NCBI GenBank assembly: GCA_964594985.1
Contig: CAZQNQ010000022.1
Span: 1-64,000 of the forward strand
Source of the DNA: JADLHS01 sp964594985
GTDB lineage: Bacteria; Verrucomicrobiota; Verrucomicrobiia; Limisphaerales; JADLHS01
DNA length: 64,000 nt
Direction of reading: 5' to 3'
Positions within the stretch are counted from its first letter, which is position 1. Every line of letters starts with the position of its first letter. A program made the translations under genes and the position numbers. Shown here piece by piece: positions 32,840-41,646 of the stretch. The notes under the pieces were generated by a model. That model worked only from the letters and a program-made list of their open reading frames with translations. It was not told where the DNA came from and made no database searches.

Positions 32840-35800
32840 ATGAAAACACTAATGCAGTCGTTCCTGTTGTTCCTTGCCCTCCCGCTTCTCGCCGCCGAAA
32901 AACCTGTCCCTCCACCCACGCCTCCTGCGGAAATCGTGTTTCGCGAACTGCGCTACGACGGCAAGGTCTCCGACACTGAGGCCCGGTTTGCCGTCGAGAT
33001 CGCCGTCGAAGCCAGCGGCAAAGGCGAGGCGAGCGCGGTGTTGTTCGATGGCGAAATCGCTCTCCTGCCGCCGAAACTGCCCGACGGCTTGCGGGTCGAG
33101 CGCGAGGGAAACGTTTATCGGCTGTTCATTCCGCGCGCGGGCAAATATCAGCTCAAGCTGGAAGTCGTCGCCAAAATCACCCGCGCTGAACCGTGGAATC
33201 ATGTTTCCTTCAAAGGCCCGCTCGCGGCCATTGCCAGTGTGAGTGCGCAGGCGAATGGTGCGGACGTGGATTTGCAACTGCTCGCGGGCACGGTCGCCGA
33301 ATCGGCCCAAGCCAACGGCGTTTCCCACGTGTGTGGGTTTCTCGGTGCGGAATCGCAACTTGCGTTGCGTTGGCAAAGCCGTGCCGCCGAAGTCGCCCGC
33401 AAGGCCGTGGTTGCCGCCGAATCCACCATTACCGCGCAGATCACGCCCACGGTCATCAAGTATTCCTCGCAGTTCCGGTATGACGTGATCCAGGGCAAAT
33501 TGCCCAAGCTCACCATCGCCTTGCCGACCACCCACGCGTTGACGCGACTGGTCGGCGAGCAGATCCGCGATTGGTCGCTGGCGACGGAGGGCGACAAACA
33601 AATCCTCACCGTCGAGTTCATCAAGGCCATTGAGAAATCCTATCAACTCACCGTGCTGTCCGAGCAAACCGTGGAAACCACACCGGCCACCGTGTCGCTC
33701 ACGCCGCCGCAGCCGCTGGATGCCGAGCGCGAATCCGGCGCGTTCACGCTCGCCGCCGAGGACATGCAGGCGGAGATTGATTCCGCGTCCGGCCTGCGGC
33801 AGATCAACGCCACCGCCGGTTCGCTCGCGGCCTATCGGTTTTCCGCGCGGCCGCTCGCGCTCACGCTCCGGCTCAAACGCATCGAGTCGGTCGTCACCGC
33901 GAGCGACCGCGTCACGACGCGCCTCGAAGAGACGCGGCTGCTCGCCAATCACGCGCTGACGCTGAACGTCGAGAAGGCCGGCATCTACCAGATCGAACTC
34001 CAGCCGCAGCCGGGTTTTGTCGTGGCCGACGTGCGCGGGGAAGGCGTGGATGATTGGAAGATGACCGAGGGCAAACTCCGCGTCAGTTTCGCGAACCGCG
34101 TGCTGGGCGCGCGCCGCATTGAAGTGCAACTTGAGCAGGCGCTGAAGAAATTTCCCGAGAGCTTCGCGATTGAACCCTTGCGCGTCGTCGGGGCGACCAA
34201 AGAAACGGCCCAGGTCGGCGCTGCGTCCGCCGCCGGCATCCAACTCAAGACGGCGGAACTGGTCGGGTTGCGGGAGATTCCGGTAAACCGCCTCCCGGCG
34301 CGCACCGATGAATTGCTCGCCTACACTGCCGATGCGGCGGATTGGAAATTATCCCTGAGCGCCGAGCGGCTTTCGGCGCGAGTCATTGCGGAGATTTTCA
34401 ATCTCGTCACCGTGGGCGACGGACTCGTGGGCGGCAGCGCGACGATCCGTTATGGCCTCATCAATCAGGGCGTGCAGGAGTTTCGCGTGAAAGTTCCGGC
34501 GCACTGGAAAAATGTCGAGTTCACCGGCCCAAGCATCCGGCGCAAAGAACAGGGCGGCGATGTGTGGACCATCGGGTTGCAGGACAAGGCGTGGGGCGCT
34601 TACACGCTCGTGGTCACTTACGATTACCAATTCGATCCGCAAGGCGCGACGTTGCCCGTGGCGGGGATTCACACGCTGGATGTGGAGCAGGAGACGGGTT
34701 CGGTCGCGGTTACGACGGCCGCGAGTCTGAAGTTGAATGCGAAGGCCGTGGCCGAACCGCTTCGCCGCGTGGATGAGGCGGAGTTGTCGGGCGCGGATCG
34801 CGCGCTCATCACGCGTTCCGTGCTGCTCGCATATCAATACACCGGCGACACCTACGATCTTTCCGTGGACGTGAAGCGTTACGAGGCTTCGGCAGTTTTG
34901 TCGGCGGTGGCGGATCGCACGCAACTCACGAGTGTTCTAACTGAAGCGGGCGAGTTGCTCACGCAGGCGTCGTTCATGGTGAAGAACAACGACAAACAAT
35001 TCCAACGCTTCCTACTGCCAACGAACGCGAGCTTCTGGAGTTGCTACGTGAACGGTCAGCCCGCCAAGCCGGAGCGCGACAAGGATTGGTTGCTCGTGCC
35101 GCTGCCGCGTGGCGCGAATCGCGACCAGGCTTTCGCGGTGGACATCGTTTATGCCGAGAAGAAAGCCGCGTTGCAGAGCGGGTCGCAAACCCTGCAACTT
35201 CACGCGCCGCAAACGGACGTGCCGAACACGTATGCCGAGTGGCAACTGTTCGTGCCGACAGCGAAACGGCTTTCCAGTTTTGGCGGCAGCATGAACGTGG
35301 CGCAAGGGACGGATTACGCCGTGCTCGACGCGTGGAAACAATTTCTCTCCTTCTACGGCAAGGTGCTGCGCGAGATCGGGCCGGGCTTGATCGTGTTCGG
35401 CCTGCTGGCGGTGTTGGTGGTCGCGCTCGTGGTCATCGCCGCGCGGCGCGGCGCGAGCGGTTTGCTCACGGCGCTGGTGGTGTTGGCGATCATGGCAATC
35501 CTTGGCGCGATGTTGTTGCCGGCGTTGAGCAAGGCGAAGTCCAAGGCCCAACGCATCAGCAGCGTGAACAACTTGAAACAGATCGGTCTGGCGGTGCGGA
35601 TCTTTGCGGGCGACAACGATGACCGCTTGCCCGTGTCGTTTGAGGAGATGATGAACGAGCTGTCCACGGACAAGGTCACTTACGATATCGAATCCGGACA
35701 GCGGTTCACTTATCTCGGAGCGGGTTATCGCGACGGCGAAATCACGCCCGACTCCATCATCGCTTATTCGCCGATCATCAACGGGCATTGCAACGTCCTG

Positions 35801-38800
35801 ATGGCGGACGGCAGCGTGCAGATGATCTCTGATCGCAAATTTTCCGAGTATGCACAACGCGGTTTCATCCAGCGCGTCCCGGCGCAAGAACTGGCGCGTG
35901 TGGAGCAGGAGCGCGCCATCCGTTCGCGGCAGTTTGGGGATAGGTTTGGGACTCCCGCCTCGGCGGCAGTTCCGGTGCGGATGGATGCGGCCGGGGCCAT
36001 CGTGGAAAACTCCGGAGTCAATGGGCGTCCGGTCACGATGGCTGGCGGTCATGGTGGTGGTGGCGTTGGGAATCTGGGAGCTGTGATTACGGGTTCAAGC
36101 GGGATGCCAGCAGCCGGTGCGGTCCCGGGTTTGGCCGCGTTGACCCCGCCGCCCGCGAAGGCCGCCGGGCTGCGTTCCATCCGCATTGATATTCCGCGCA
36201 CGGGCAATGCCTTCCTGTTCACCAAGGTGCTCAATGTGCGCGACGAGCCGTTGAGCGTGTCGGCGAGCATTATGTCGCTGCAAACGTTTCAACAACGCCA
36301 GATGATGGCGCAGGTCGCGGCGTTTCTCACGGGGTTGGTCGTCTGGTTCTGGCAATGGCGTGGCAGTCGCAACAGCTTCGTGCTGACGCTGGCGCTCGCG
36401 CTGATGTTCGGTTCGGTGGCGAGCCTGTTGATCGCATGGCGCGCGTTGCATGATGTGTTGATCGTCGGTTTTCCAATCATCCTGCTGACGGTGGTTTCAT
36501 GGTTGGTCTGGAAATTCTGGGCGCGCCGCGCGCAGAACGAAGCGGACGTTGAAGTCTCCAGCGATCCGGATGAACCCGGCGCGTCGGAAATCCCGCCCGC
36601 CGTGGCGGGATTGATCATCGCGTTCCTGATGGCCTTGCCGCTGACGACGCAGGCCAGTGAAGCACCCGCGACGACGGCGAATGTTTCCGTGCTGTCGGCA
36701 AATTACACCGGCACGGTGAATGAACGCGTCGCGCAGCTCGAAGCCGTCGTCCGCGTCAACGCCGCGCAGGCGAACCAGAAGATCGCGCTCTTCGGCGAAG
36801 ACGTGGCGGTGCAAAGCTTCAGCGCCAAGCCCAAGGACGCGAAGATCGTGCGGGAAGGGAAGACGGTTTCAGTGCTGCTGCCGCGCAAAGGGGAAGCGAC
36901 GTTGCAACTCAAGCTGCTCGTCCGGCTCAGCGGCGACGTGGCGAAACGGCAGTTGGTGTTCGCGATTCCGGCGGCGCTGACGACCCGGCTGAACCTGACG
37001 ATTGATCAGCCGGATGCGGACGTGGAATTTCCGGGCGCAATTTCCTTCCAACGGGTGACCGAAGCACAACACACCCGGCTCGATGCGTTGATGGGCGCGG
37101 GTGAACGCGTGTCGCTCGCGTGGACGCCGCGCGTGAAGCGGGCGGCGGAAGTGGCAGCGACGGTGATGTGTCAGAACGCAGCGCTGGTATCGTTCGGCGG
37201 TGGCGTGATGAACGTGCGTTCGGTGCTGGATTATCAGGTCACGCAGGGCGAGTTGCGCTCAGCGCGGGTGAAGCTTCCCGCCGGGCAACGTTTGCTGCGC
37301 GTGGAGGGCGATTCCATCCGCACCTGGACGACGAAGGAGGAGGGCGGGTCACAAATCCTCGTGGTGGATCTGCTCAAGGGCATGACGCCGAATTACCGGC
37401 TCACGGTCGAGACGGAGAAGGCGCTCGAGGCGTTGCCGATGACGGCAGCGGTCGAAACCCCGCACGCGCTCGATGTGAAGCGTGAGACGGGTTTGGTGGC
37501 GTTGCGCGCGGAGGACGAGCTGGAATTCTCCGTGGCGCGCACGGATGAATTACAGCGCGTGGACACCGCGGCGTTTGCCAGCAGCGGCGTGGGGCAGAAT
37601 GCGTCGGGCGTGACGAGCGCGTTCCGGTTTCTCAAGCCGGAGTTCACGTTGGAAGCGCGCGTGACGGCGTTGCAGCCGCAGATCGAAGCCGTGGTGCGGA
37701 ACAGCCTGCGCGTCGGCGACGAGCAGTTGAGCCTCGCGGCGACGATTGATTACGTCATTAAACGTGTTGGCGTGTTTGGGCTGAAGTTTACTGTGCCGGC
37801 GGAGTATCGCATCGAGTCCGTGACTGGCGCGAATGTGCTGCAATGGAATGAACGCAACGATGGCGGCGAACGGGTCGTGGAGGTGACACTCAAGGAACGC
37901 ACGGCGGGCGCGTATTCGTTGCGGGTGGATTTGGTGAAGCCGGTCAAAGGTCTGGAGAAGGAACTGGCCTTCGCGGGCGTGCAACCACTGGGTACGCAGA
38001 AGTTGTCCGGGTTTGTTTCCGTTTCCGCCGAGCCGGGCGTGTCGGTCAAGACGGCGGCGTTCGACGGGTTGACGGAGATTCCCGTAGGGTTGTTGCCGGG
38101 CGGCAGTCCGCGCGGGAATGAAACGGGATTACTGGCTTACAAATTCATCGCAGCGGAATCCGGCGTGGCCGCGCCGTGGAAATTGACGGTGACGACGGAA
38201 ACCGTCGCGCCGTGGGTGCGGGCGGAGGTGGCGAGCACGTTGACGGTGAGCGACACGCTGGTGAGCGGTCGCGCGCTGGTACGGTTCGACATCCAGAACG
38301 CGCCGGTGAAGGAATTGCGCCTGAAGATTCCGGCGGCGTTGAAGAATGTGGAAATTACCGGCGCGAACATCCGGCGGCGCGATCACACGGGCGAGGTGTG
38401 GCGGGTGGAATTGCAGAACAAGGTGCGCGGCAATTACACGCTGACTGTGACATGGGATCAGGCGCGCAGCACGTCAGCCGAGCGGGTTGATCTCGCGGAA
38501 CTGAGCGTCGAAGGCGTGGAGCGCGAGACAGGCACGCTGGCGATCGTGGCGAAAGCGCCGCTGCAGATCACCGAGGCGAGCGCGGCAGAATTGCTGAAGC
38601 TCGACACACATGAATGGCCGGAGTGGGCCGGAGCGGCGGACGCGAACACGGCGCTGGCGTATCGGTATCTGCGGCCCGGCTACCAGCTCGCGGTGGACGT
38701 GAAGCGTTATTCGGAGGCGGAAGTTTTGCAGGCGTTGGCGGAAACCGTCCACTTGAGCACTGTCGTGGCGGAGGATGGACAGATGATGACGTCGCTCTCG

Positions 38801-39814
38801 GTCGCAGTGCGGAACAATGGACGGCAACATCTGGAAGTGGTATTGCCGCCCGGCACGCGGGTGTGGTCGGCGTTCGTGGCGGGACAGGCGGTGCGGCCAA
38901 GTTTGCGCGATGGGAAACTGCTGTTGCCATTGGAAAACGCCGGCAGCGATGACGCGGCGTTGACAGTGGAGTTGACCTACGTGAGCACGAATCAGAATCA
39001 ATTCCCGCGCGGCAAAGGCGCGGTGAGTCTGGTGTCGCCGACGCTGGATGTGCCGTTGAAGAACGCGCGCTGGGAACTGTTTCTCCCGCCGGATTATCAA
39101 TATGACGAGTTCAGCGGCACGATGACACGCGAAGCGGGCGTGACGGTGGCGACGATGACGGCGGATCTGCCGCCGATCAACGATGAGGCGAGTTTCTCGG
39201 TGCTGGATTATTCGCTGCGCGAATCCGCGGCGAAGCAGGAGGCGGCCAAGGGCGTGAAGACCGAACTCGACAACGTGAAGAAGAAGCTGGCCGAGGGAAA
39301 TGTGAAGGATGCGGCGAATTATTACTCGCGCGCGCAGAACCGGAGCGGTGGCCGGGAAGATGACAGCGAGGCGAAGGAGGTTGAGTTGCAACTCCGCCGC
39401 GCCCAGGCGAGCAACATCGTGCAGGCGCAGCAGGAGTTTTTGACCCGCAACAACGGGATGTTCGAACAGACCGCCGGGATGAACGCGCCGGCGGGTGCCG
39501 ATCAAAAGCAGGATGCCTATTTCAACAAGGCGGCCGAACAGCAATGGGAGAAGTTGCAGGCCGCGCAGGAAGTTGCGGTGGCCAAGGTGCGGCCGCTGCG
39601 GGTCAATCTGCCGACACGCGGGCTGCGGCATTCGTTCACGCAGGTCTTGCAGACCGAGCCGGGCAAGGCGATGACGGTGAGTTTTCACGCGGCGAACACC
39701 AAGAACGTGAACTGGCTGGGCCGCATCGCGGCGGGCGCGGTGGGATTTCTGGCGTTGTGGGTGGTGGTGGCAGTCGGGACAAGCCGGATGTCGCATCGCA
39801 ACCAGCCGGCGTGA
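32840..39814 (+). CDS. Giant membrane protein with two related halves and an embedded pseudopilin domain
   Basis: 2324 aa. Order: signal peptide (1-19); exported half 1 (about 30-840); TM (about 846-870); a second helix plus LLPALSKAKSKAQRI and SVNNLKQIGLAVRIFAGDND (about 872-940), which is the post-helix signature of H-X9-DG pseudopilins; a GHCNVLMADGSV end (about 981-993; His to DG spacing is 6, not 9); a Gly/Val-rich linker; TM cluster (about 1153-1227); a second signal-like segment ending TTQASEA (about 1254-1274); exported half 2; a Lys/Glu-rich coiled coil (about 2125-2200); and a C-terminal TM (about 2293-2317). The halves share motifs: LPRKG/PRAGKY-like, TVTSAFRFL/AYRFSARPL, LKNVEITGANIRRRDHTGEV versus WKNVEFTGPSIRRKEQGGDV. 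A prepilin cleavage site is absent (SGLLTALVVL, no FTLIE). The ATG at 32840 has GGAG upstream. Function unknown. Confidence 0.85.
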   Translation: MKTLMQSFLLFLALPLLAAEKPVPPPTPPAEIVFRELRYDGKVSDTEARFAVEIAVEASGKGEASAVLFDGEIALLPPKLPDGLRVEREGNVYRLFIPRAGKYQLKLEVVAKITRAEPWNHVSFKGPLAAIASVSAQANGADVDLQLLAGTVAESAQANGVSHVCGFLGAESQLALRWQSRAAEVARKAVVAAESTITAQITPTVIKYSSQFRYDVIQGKLPKLTIALPTTHALTRLVGEQIRDWSLATEGDKQILTVEFIKAIEKSYQLTVLSEQTVETTPATVSLTPPQPLDAERESGAFTLAAEDMQAEIDSASGLRQINATAGSLAAYRFSARPLALTLRLKRIESVVTASDRVTTRLEETRLLANHALTLNVEKAGIYQIELQPQPGFVVADVRGEGVDDWKMTEGKLRVSFANRVLGARRIEVQLEQALKKFPESFAIEPLRVVGATKETAQVGAASAAGIQLKTAELVGLREIPVNRLPARTDELLAYTADAADWKLSLSAERLSARVIAEIFNLVTVGDGLVGGSATIRYGLINQGVQEFRVKVPAHWKNVEFTGPSIRRKEQGGDVWTIGLQDKAWGAYTLVVTYDYQFDPQGATLPVAGIHTLDVEQETGSVAVTTAASLKLNAKAVAEPLRRVDEAELSGADRALITRSVLLAYQYTGDTYDLSVDVKRYEASAVLSAVADRTQLTSVLTEAGELLTQASFMVKNNDKQFQRFLLPTNASFWSCYVNGQPAKPERDKDWLLVPLPRGANRDQAFAVDIVYAEKKAALQSGSQTLQLHAPQTDVPNTYAEWQLFVPTAKRLSSFGGSMNVAQGTDYAVLDAWKQFLSFYGKVLREIGPGLIVFGLLAVLVVALVVIAARRGASGLLTALVVLAIMAILGAMLLPALSKAKSKAQRISSVNNLKQIGLAVRIFAGDNDDRLPVSFEEMMNELSTDKVTYDIESGQRFTYLGAGYRDGEITPDSIIAYSPIINGHCNVLMADGSVQMISDRKFSEYAQRGFIQRVPAQELARVEQERAIRSRQFGDRFGTPASAAVPVRMDAAGAIVENSGVNGRPVTMAGGHGGGGVGNLGAVITGSSGMPAAGAVPGLAALTPPPAKAAGLRSIRIDIPRTGNAFLFTKVLNVRDEPLSVSASIMSLQTFQQRQMMAQVAAFLTGLVVWFWQWRGSRNSFVLTLALALMFGSVASLLIAWRALHDVLIVGFPIILLTVVSWLVWKFWARRAQNEADVEVSSDPDEPGASEIPPAVAGLIIAFLMALPLTTQASEAPATTANVSVLSANYTGTVNERVAQLEAVVRVNAAQANQKIALFGEDVAVQSFSAKPKDAKIVREGKTVSVLLPRKGEATLQLKLLVRLSGDVAKRQLVFAIPAALTTRLNLTIDQPDADVEFPGAISFQRVTEAQHTRLDALMGAGERVSLAWTPRVKRAAEVAATVMCQNAALVSFGGGVMNVRSVLDYQVTQGELRSARVKLPAGQRLLRVEGDSIRTWTTKEEGGSQILVVDLLKGMTPNYRLTVETEKALEALPMTAAVETPHALDVKRETGLVALRAEDELEFSVARTDELQRVDTAAFASSGVGQNASGVTSAFRFLKPEFTLEARVTALQPQIEAVVRNSLRVGDEQLSLAATIDYVIKRVGVFGLKFTVPAEYRIESVTGANVLQWNERNDGGERVVEVTLKERTAGAYSLRVDLVKPVKGLEKELAFAGVQPLGTQKLSGFVSVSAEPGVSVKTAAFDGLTEIPVGLLPGGSPRGNETGLLAYKFIAAESGVAAPWKLTVTTETVAPWVRAEVASTLTVSDTLVSGRALVRFDIQNAPVKELRLKIPAALKNVEITGANIRRRDHTGEVWRVELQNKVRGNYTLTVTWDQARSTSAERVDLAELSVEGVERETGTLAIVAKAPLQITEASAAELLKLDTHEWPEWAGAADANTALAYRYLRPGYQLAVDVKRYSEAEVLQALAETVHLSTVVAEDGQMMTSLSVAVRNNGRQHLEVVLPPGTRVWSAFVAGQAVRPSLRDGKLLLPLENAGSDDAALTVELTYVSTNQNQFPRGKGAVSLVSPTLDVPLKNARWELFLPPDYQYDEFSGTMTREAGVTVATMTADLPPINDEASFSVLDYSLRESAAKQEAAKGVKTELDNVKKKLAEGNVKDAANYYSRAQNRSGGREDDSEAKEVELQLRRAQASNIVQAQQEFLTRNNGMFEQTAGMNAPAGADQKQDAYFNKAAEQQWEKLQAAQEVAVAKVRPLRVNLPTRGLRHSFTQVLQTEPGKAMTVSFHAANTKNVNWLGRIAAGAVGFLALWVVVAVGTSRMSHRNQPA

Positions 39815-39917
39815 GTGTGGCGGGAGGATGGGCGCGCTCCGGGGAAAAGAGCGGGTTGATTCGGGCGATTCGGGTTGAATCAATCCTTCGGCAGCCTATC
39901 CTCCCGTCCGGCACGCC

Positions 39918-40874
39918 ATGAAACATCAAGTCATCACGGTCGAACAATTCTTCAAAGAGTATCAGAAGCAACTGGAACTGGAGTTGATCGCCGGGGAAGG
40001 CGGGCTCAAGCGCGAGATCATCGAGCCGACGGTGAACCGCCCCGGGCTCGTGCTCGCCGGATTCACGAAATACTTCGCCTACAAACGCGTGCAAGCCTTG
40101 GGCAATGCCGAGATTTTCTTCCTGCGGTCGCTGACGGCGGCGGAGCGCGTCGGGTGTTACCGGCAACTGTTCAGTTTCAAGATTCCCTGCATGGTGTGCA
40201 GTCGCAGCTTGAAGCCGGACGAGCAGATGATTCAAGCCGCCAACGAGGCGCAGGTCCCCATCTTCCGCACGCCGCAGCTCACGATGAATTTCATCAATCT
40301 GGCGACACTGGCGTTGGAATCCATGTTCGCGCCGCGCGGCACGGAACTGGGCAGCATGGTGGACATCCTCGGCGTCGGTGTGATCATCAAGGGCGAAAGC
40401 GGCGTCGGCAAAAGCGAGAGCGTGCTCGCGCTCATTGAACGGGGTTACAGCCTCGTGGCGGACGACGTGGTGAAGGTCCATCTCGAAGACGGCAAGCACG
40501 TCATCGGCACCCCGGCGCCGTTGACCAAGGATCGCATGGAGGTGCGCGGCATTGGCATCATCAACGTGGCGGCGATGTTCGGCATCAAGAGCATCCGCTC
40601 CAACAAACGCGTGGACCTGGTGATTTCCCTGCGGCCGTGGAGCGATGTGCCGGATGTGGACCGGCTGGGCATGGAACAGCAGTTCATCGAGATCCTCGGC
40701 GTGCCAGTGCCCCACATGATCATCCCGATCCGGCCGGGACGCGATATTGCGCGGCTGATCGAAGTGGCCGCCATGCACACCAAGCTGACCATCACCGGCT
40801 ACAATCCGGCGCAGGAGTTGAACGACCGGTTGATCGCGCAGATGGCGGCGGAAGCCGCGGCGAAACAGAAATGA
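39918..40874 (+). CDS. hprK: HPr kinase/phosphorylase
   Basis: Phosphorylates and dephosphorylates HPr at its regulatory Ser. 318 aa. Walker A GESGVGKS (159-166), LVADDVVKV with the catalytic Asp, and the family signature MEVRGIGIINVAAMFG. Unusual: the TxxHG motif that normally carries the active-site His 21 residues before the Walker A Lys reads GTELG here, so that position is Leu (about 144). The ATG at 39918 is the usual start. Followed 43 bp later by the HPr gene, which makes a two-gene regulatory unit. No sugar PTS enzymes are in the window, consistent with a regulatory-only PTS branch, but this is inference. Confidence 0.93.
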   Translation: MKHQVITVEQFFKEYQKQLELELIAGEGGLKREIIEPTVNRPGLVLAGFTKYFAYKRVQALGNAEIFFLRSLTAAERVGCYRQLFSFKIPCMVCSRSLKPDEQMIQAANEAQVPIFRTPQLTMNFINLATLALESMFAPRGTELGSMVDILGVGVIIKGESGVGKSESVLALIERGYSLVADDVVKVHLEDGKHVIGTPAPLTKDRMEVRGIGIINVAAMFGIKSIRSNKRVDLVISLRPWSDVPDVDRLGMEQQFIEILGVPVPHMIIPIRPGRDIARLIEVAAMHTKLTITGYNPAQELNDRLIAQMAAEAAAKQK

Positions 40875-40917
40875 ATGGCGTGACGCCTGAATTCCGCTTA
40901 ATAATAGGGCGATTTCA

Positions 40918-41196
40918 ATGAGCGCAAAGAAGCTGACCAAAGAACTGACCGTGCAGAACAAGCTGGGCATCCATGCCCGGCCGGCCGCGATGTTCGTGAA
41001 GACTGCCAGCCGGTTCGCCTGTGAAATCATGGTGGAAAAGGACGGCGAAACGGTGAACGGCAAGAGCATCATGGGCCTGATGATGCTGGCGGCCGGCCCG
41101 GGCAGCAAATTGTCGCTCCACGCCAATGGCAACGATGCGCAGGAAGCCATTTCCGAGATCGAAGCGTTGCTCCAGCGCAAGTTTGACGAGGATTGA
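40918..41196 (+). CDS. ptsH: HPr phosphocarrier protein
   Basis: 92 aa. NKLGIHARPAAMFVK with the phosphorylatable His19, and VNGKSIMGLMMLAAGPGS with the regulatory Ser50 that HprK modifies. Both sites are present, so it can be a substrate of the adjacent HprK. The start ATG lies 43 bp after the hprK stop, with no other candidates. The next gene (gatC) follows after 63 bp on the same strand. Confidence 0.95.
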   Translation: MSAKKLTKELTVQNKLGIHARPAAMFVKTASRFACEIMVEKDGETVNGKSIMGLMMLAAGPGSKLSLHANGNDAQEAISEIEALLQRKFDED

Positions 41197-41259
41197 GGCG
41201 CGGCGGTCGGATGTAGTTGAAACTTGGAACTTCGCCCGGAACCCCCTAATTTCCCGCGC

Positions 41260-41547
41260 ATGGCTGGAACTGATTTCGATGTCAAATACGTGGCGCACCT
41301 CGCCCGGCTCGCGCTCTCGCCCGGGGAGGAAAAGAAACTCGGCGCGCAACTCGGCAACATCATCGGCTTCGTCGAGCAACTGAAGTCCGTGGACGTGTCG
41401 CACGTCGAACCGACGGCGCACGCCGTTCCGACCGTCAATGTCACCCGCGCGGATGAAGTGAAACCTTCGCTACCGCACGAAGAAGCCCTGCGCAACGCGC
41501 CGAAAAAATTCGGAGGCTTGTTTGTCGTCCCCAAGATTGTGGAATAG
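41260..41547 (+). CDS. gatC: Asp-tRNA(Asn)/Glu-tRNA(Gln) amidotransferase subunit C
   Basis: 95 aa. VKYVAHLARLALSPGEEKKL and IIGFVEQLKSVDVSHVEPTA, ending PKKFGGLFVVPKIVE, all typical of GatC, which stabilises the GatA-GatB complex. The ATG at 41260 is chosen because the family begins shortly before this AxxAxLARL helix; 12 further upstream codons are non-homologous. gatA follows after a 99-bp spacer that is almost entirely a word-repeat hairpin. gatB is not in the window. Confidence 0.93.
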   Translation: MAGTDFDVKYVAHLARLALSPGEEKKLGAQLGNIIGFVEQLKSVDVSHVEPTAHAVPTVNVTRADEVKPSLPHEEALRNAPKKFGGLFVVPKIVE

Positions 41548-41550
41548 AAG

Positions 41551-41642
41551 CCACAGATTAACACAGATGCACACAGATTCAGAATGTGACTTCCCCGCGC
41601 CGATGAATTTTTTCATCTGTGTTTATCTGTGTCCATCTGTGG
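41551..41642. repeat. Inverted repeat of 10-nt CACAGAT words between gatC and gatA (family B)
   Basis: The left arm (41551-41580) is CCACAGATTA-ACACAGATGC then ACACAGATTC: three tandem decamers. The right arm (41613-41642) is CATCTGTGTTTATCTGTGTC then CATCTGTGG, the same words in reverse complement. The 32-nt centre is unrelated. It begins 3 bases after the gatC stop and ends 4 bases before the gatA start, so the inter-cistron spacer is this hairpin. Confidence 0.9.
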
Positions 41643-41646
41643 CTGA

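Noticed and set aside
38474..39883. 469-codon antisense frame in the giant gene
   Set aside because: Shadow frame; the sense strand has the coiled coil and C-terminal helix.
39636..41564. 642-codon antisense frame across hprK, ptsH and gatC
   Set aside because: It spans three well-identified genes on the other strand; Arg/His-rich translation typical of GC-driven open frames.
41551..41642. CRISPR array
   Set aside because: The repeats are 10 nt with no constant spacers and the second half is inverted; no cas genes in the window.
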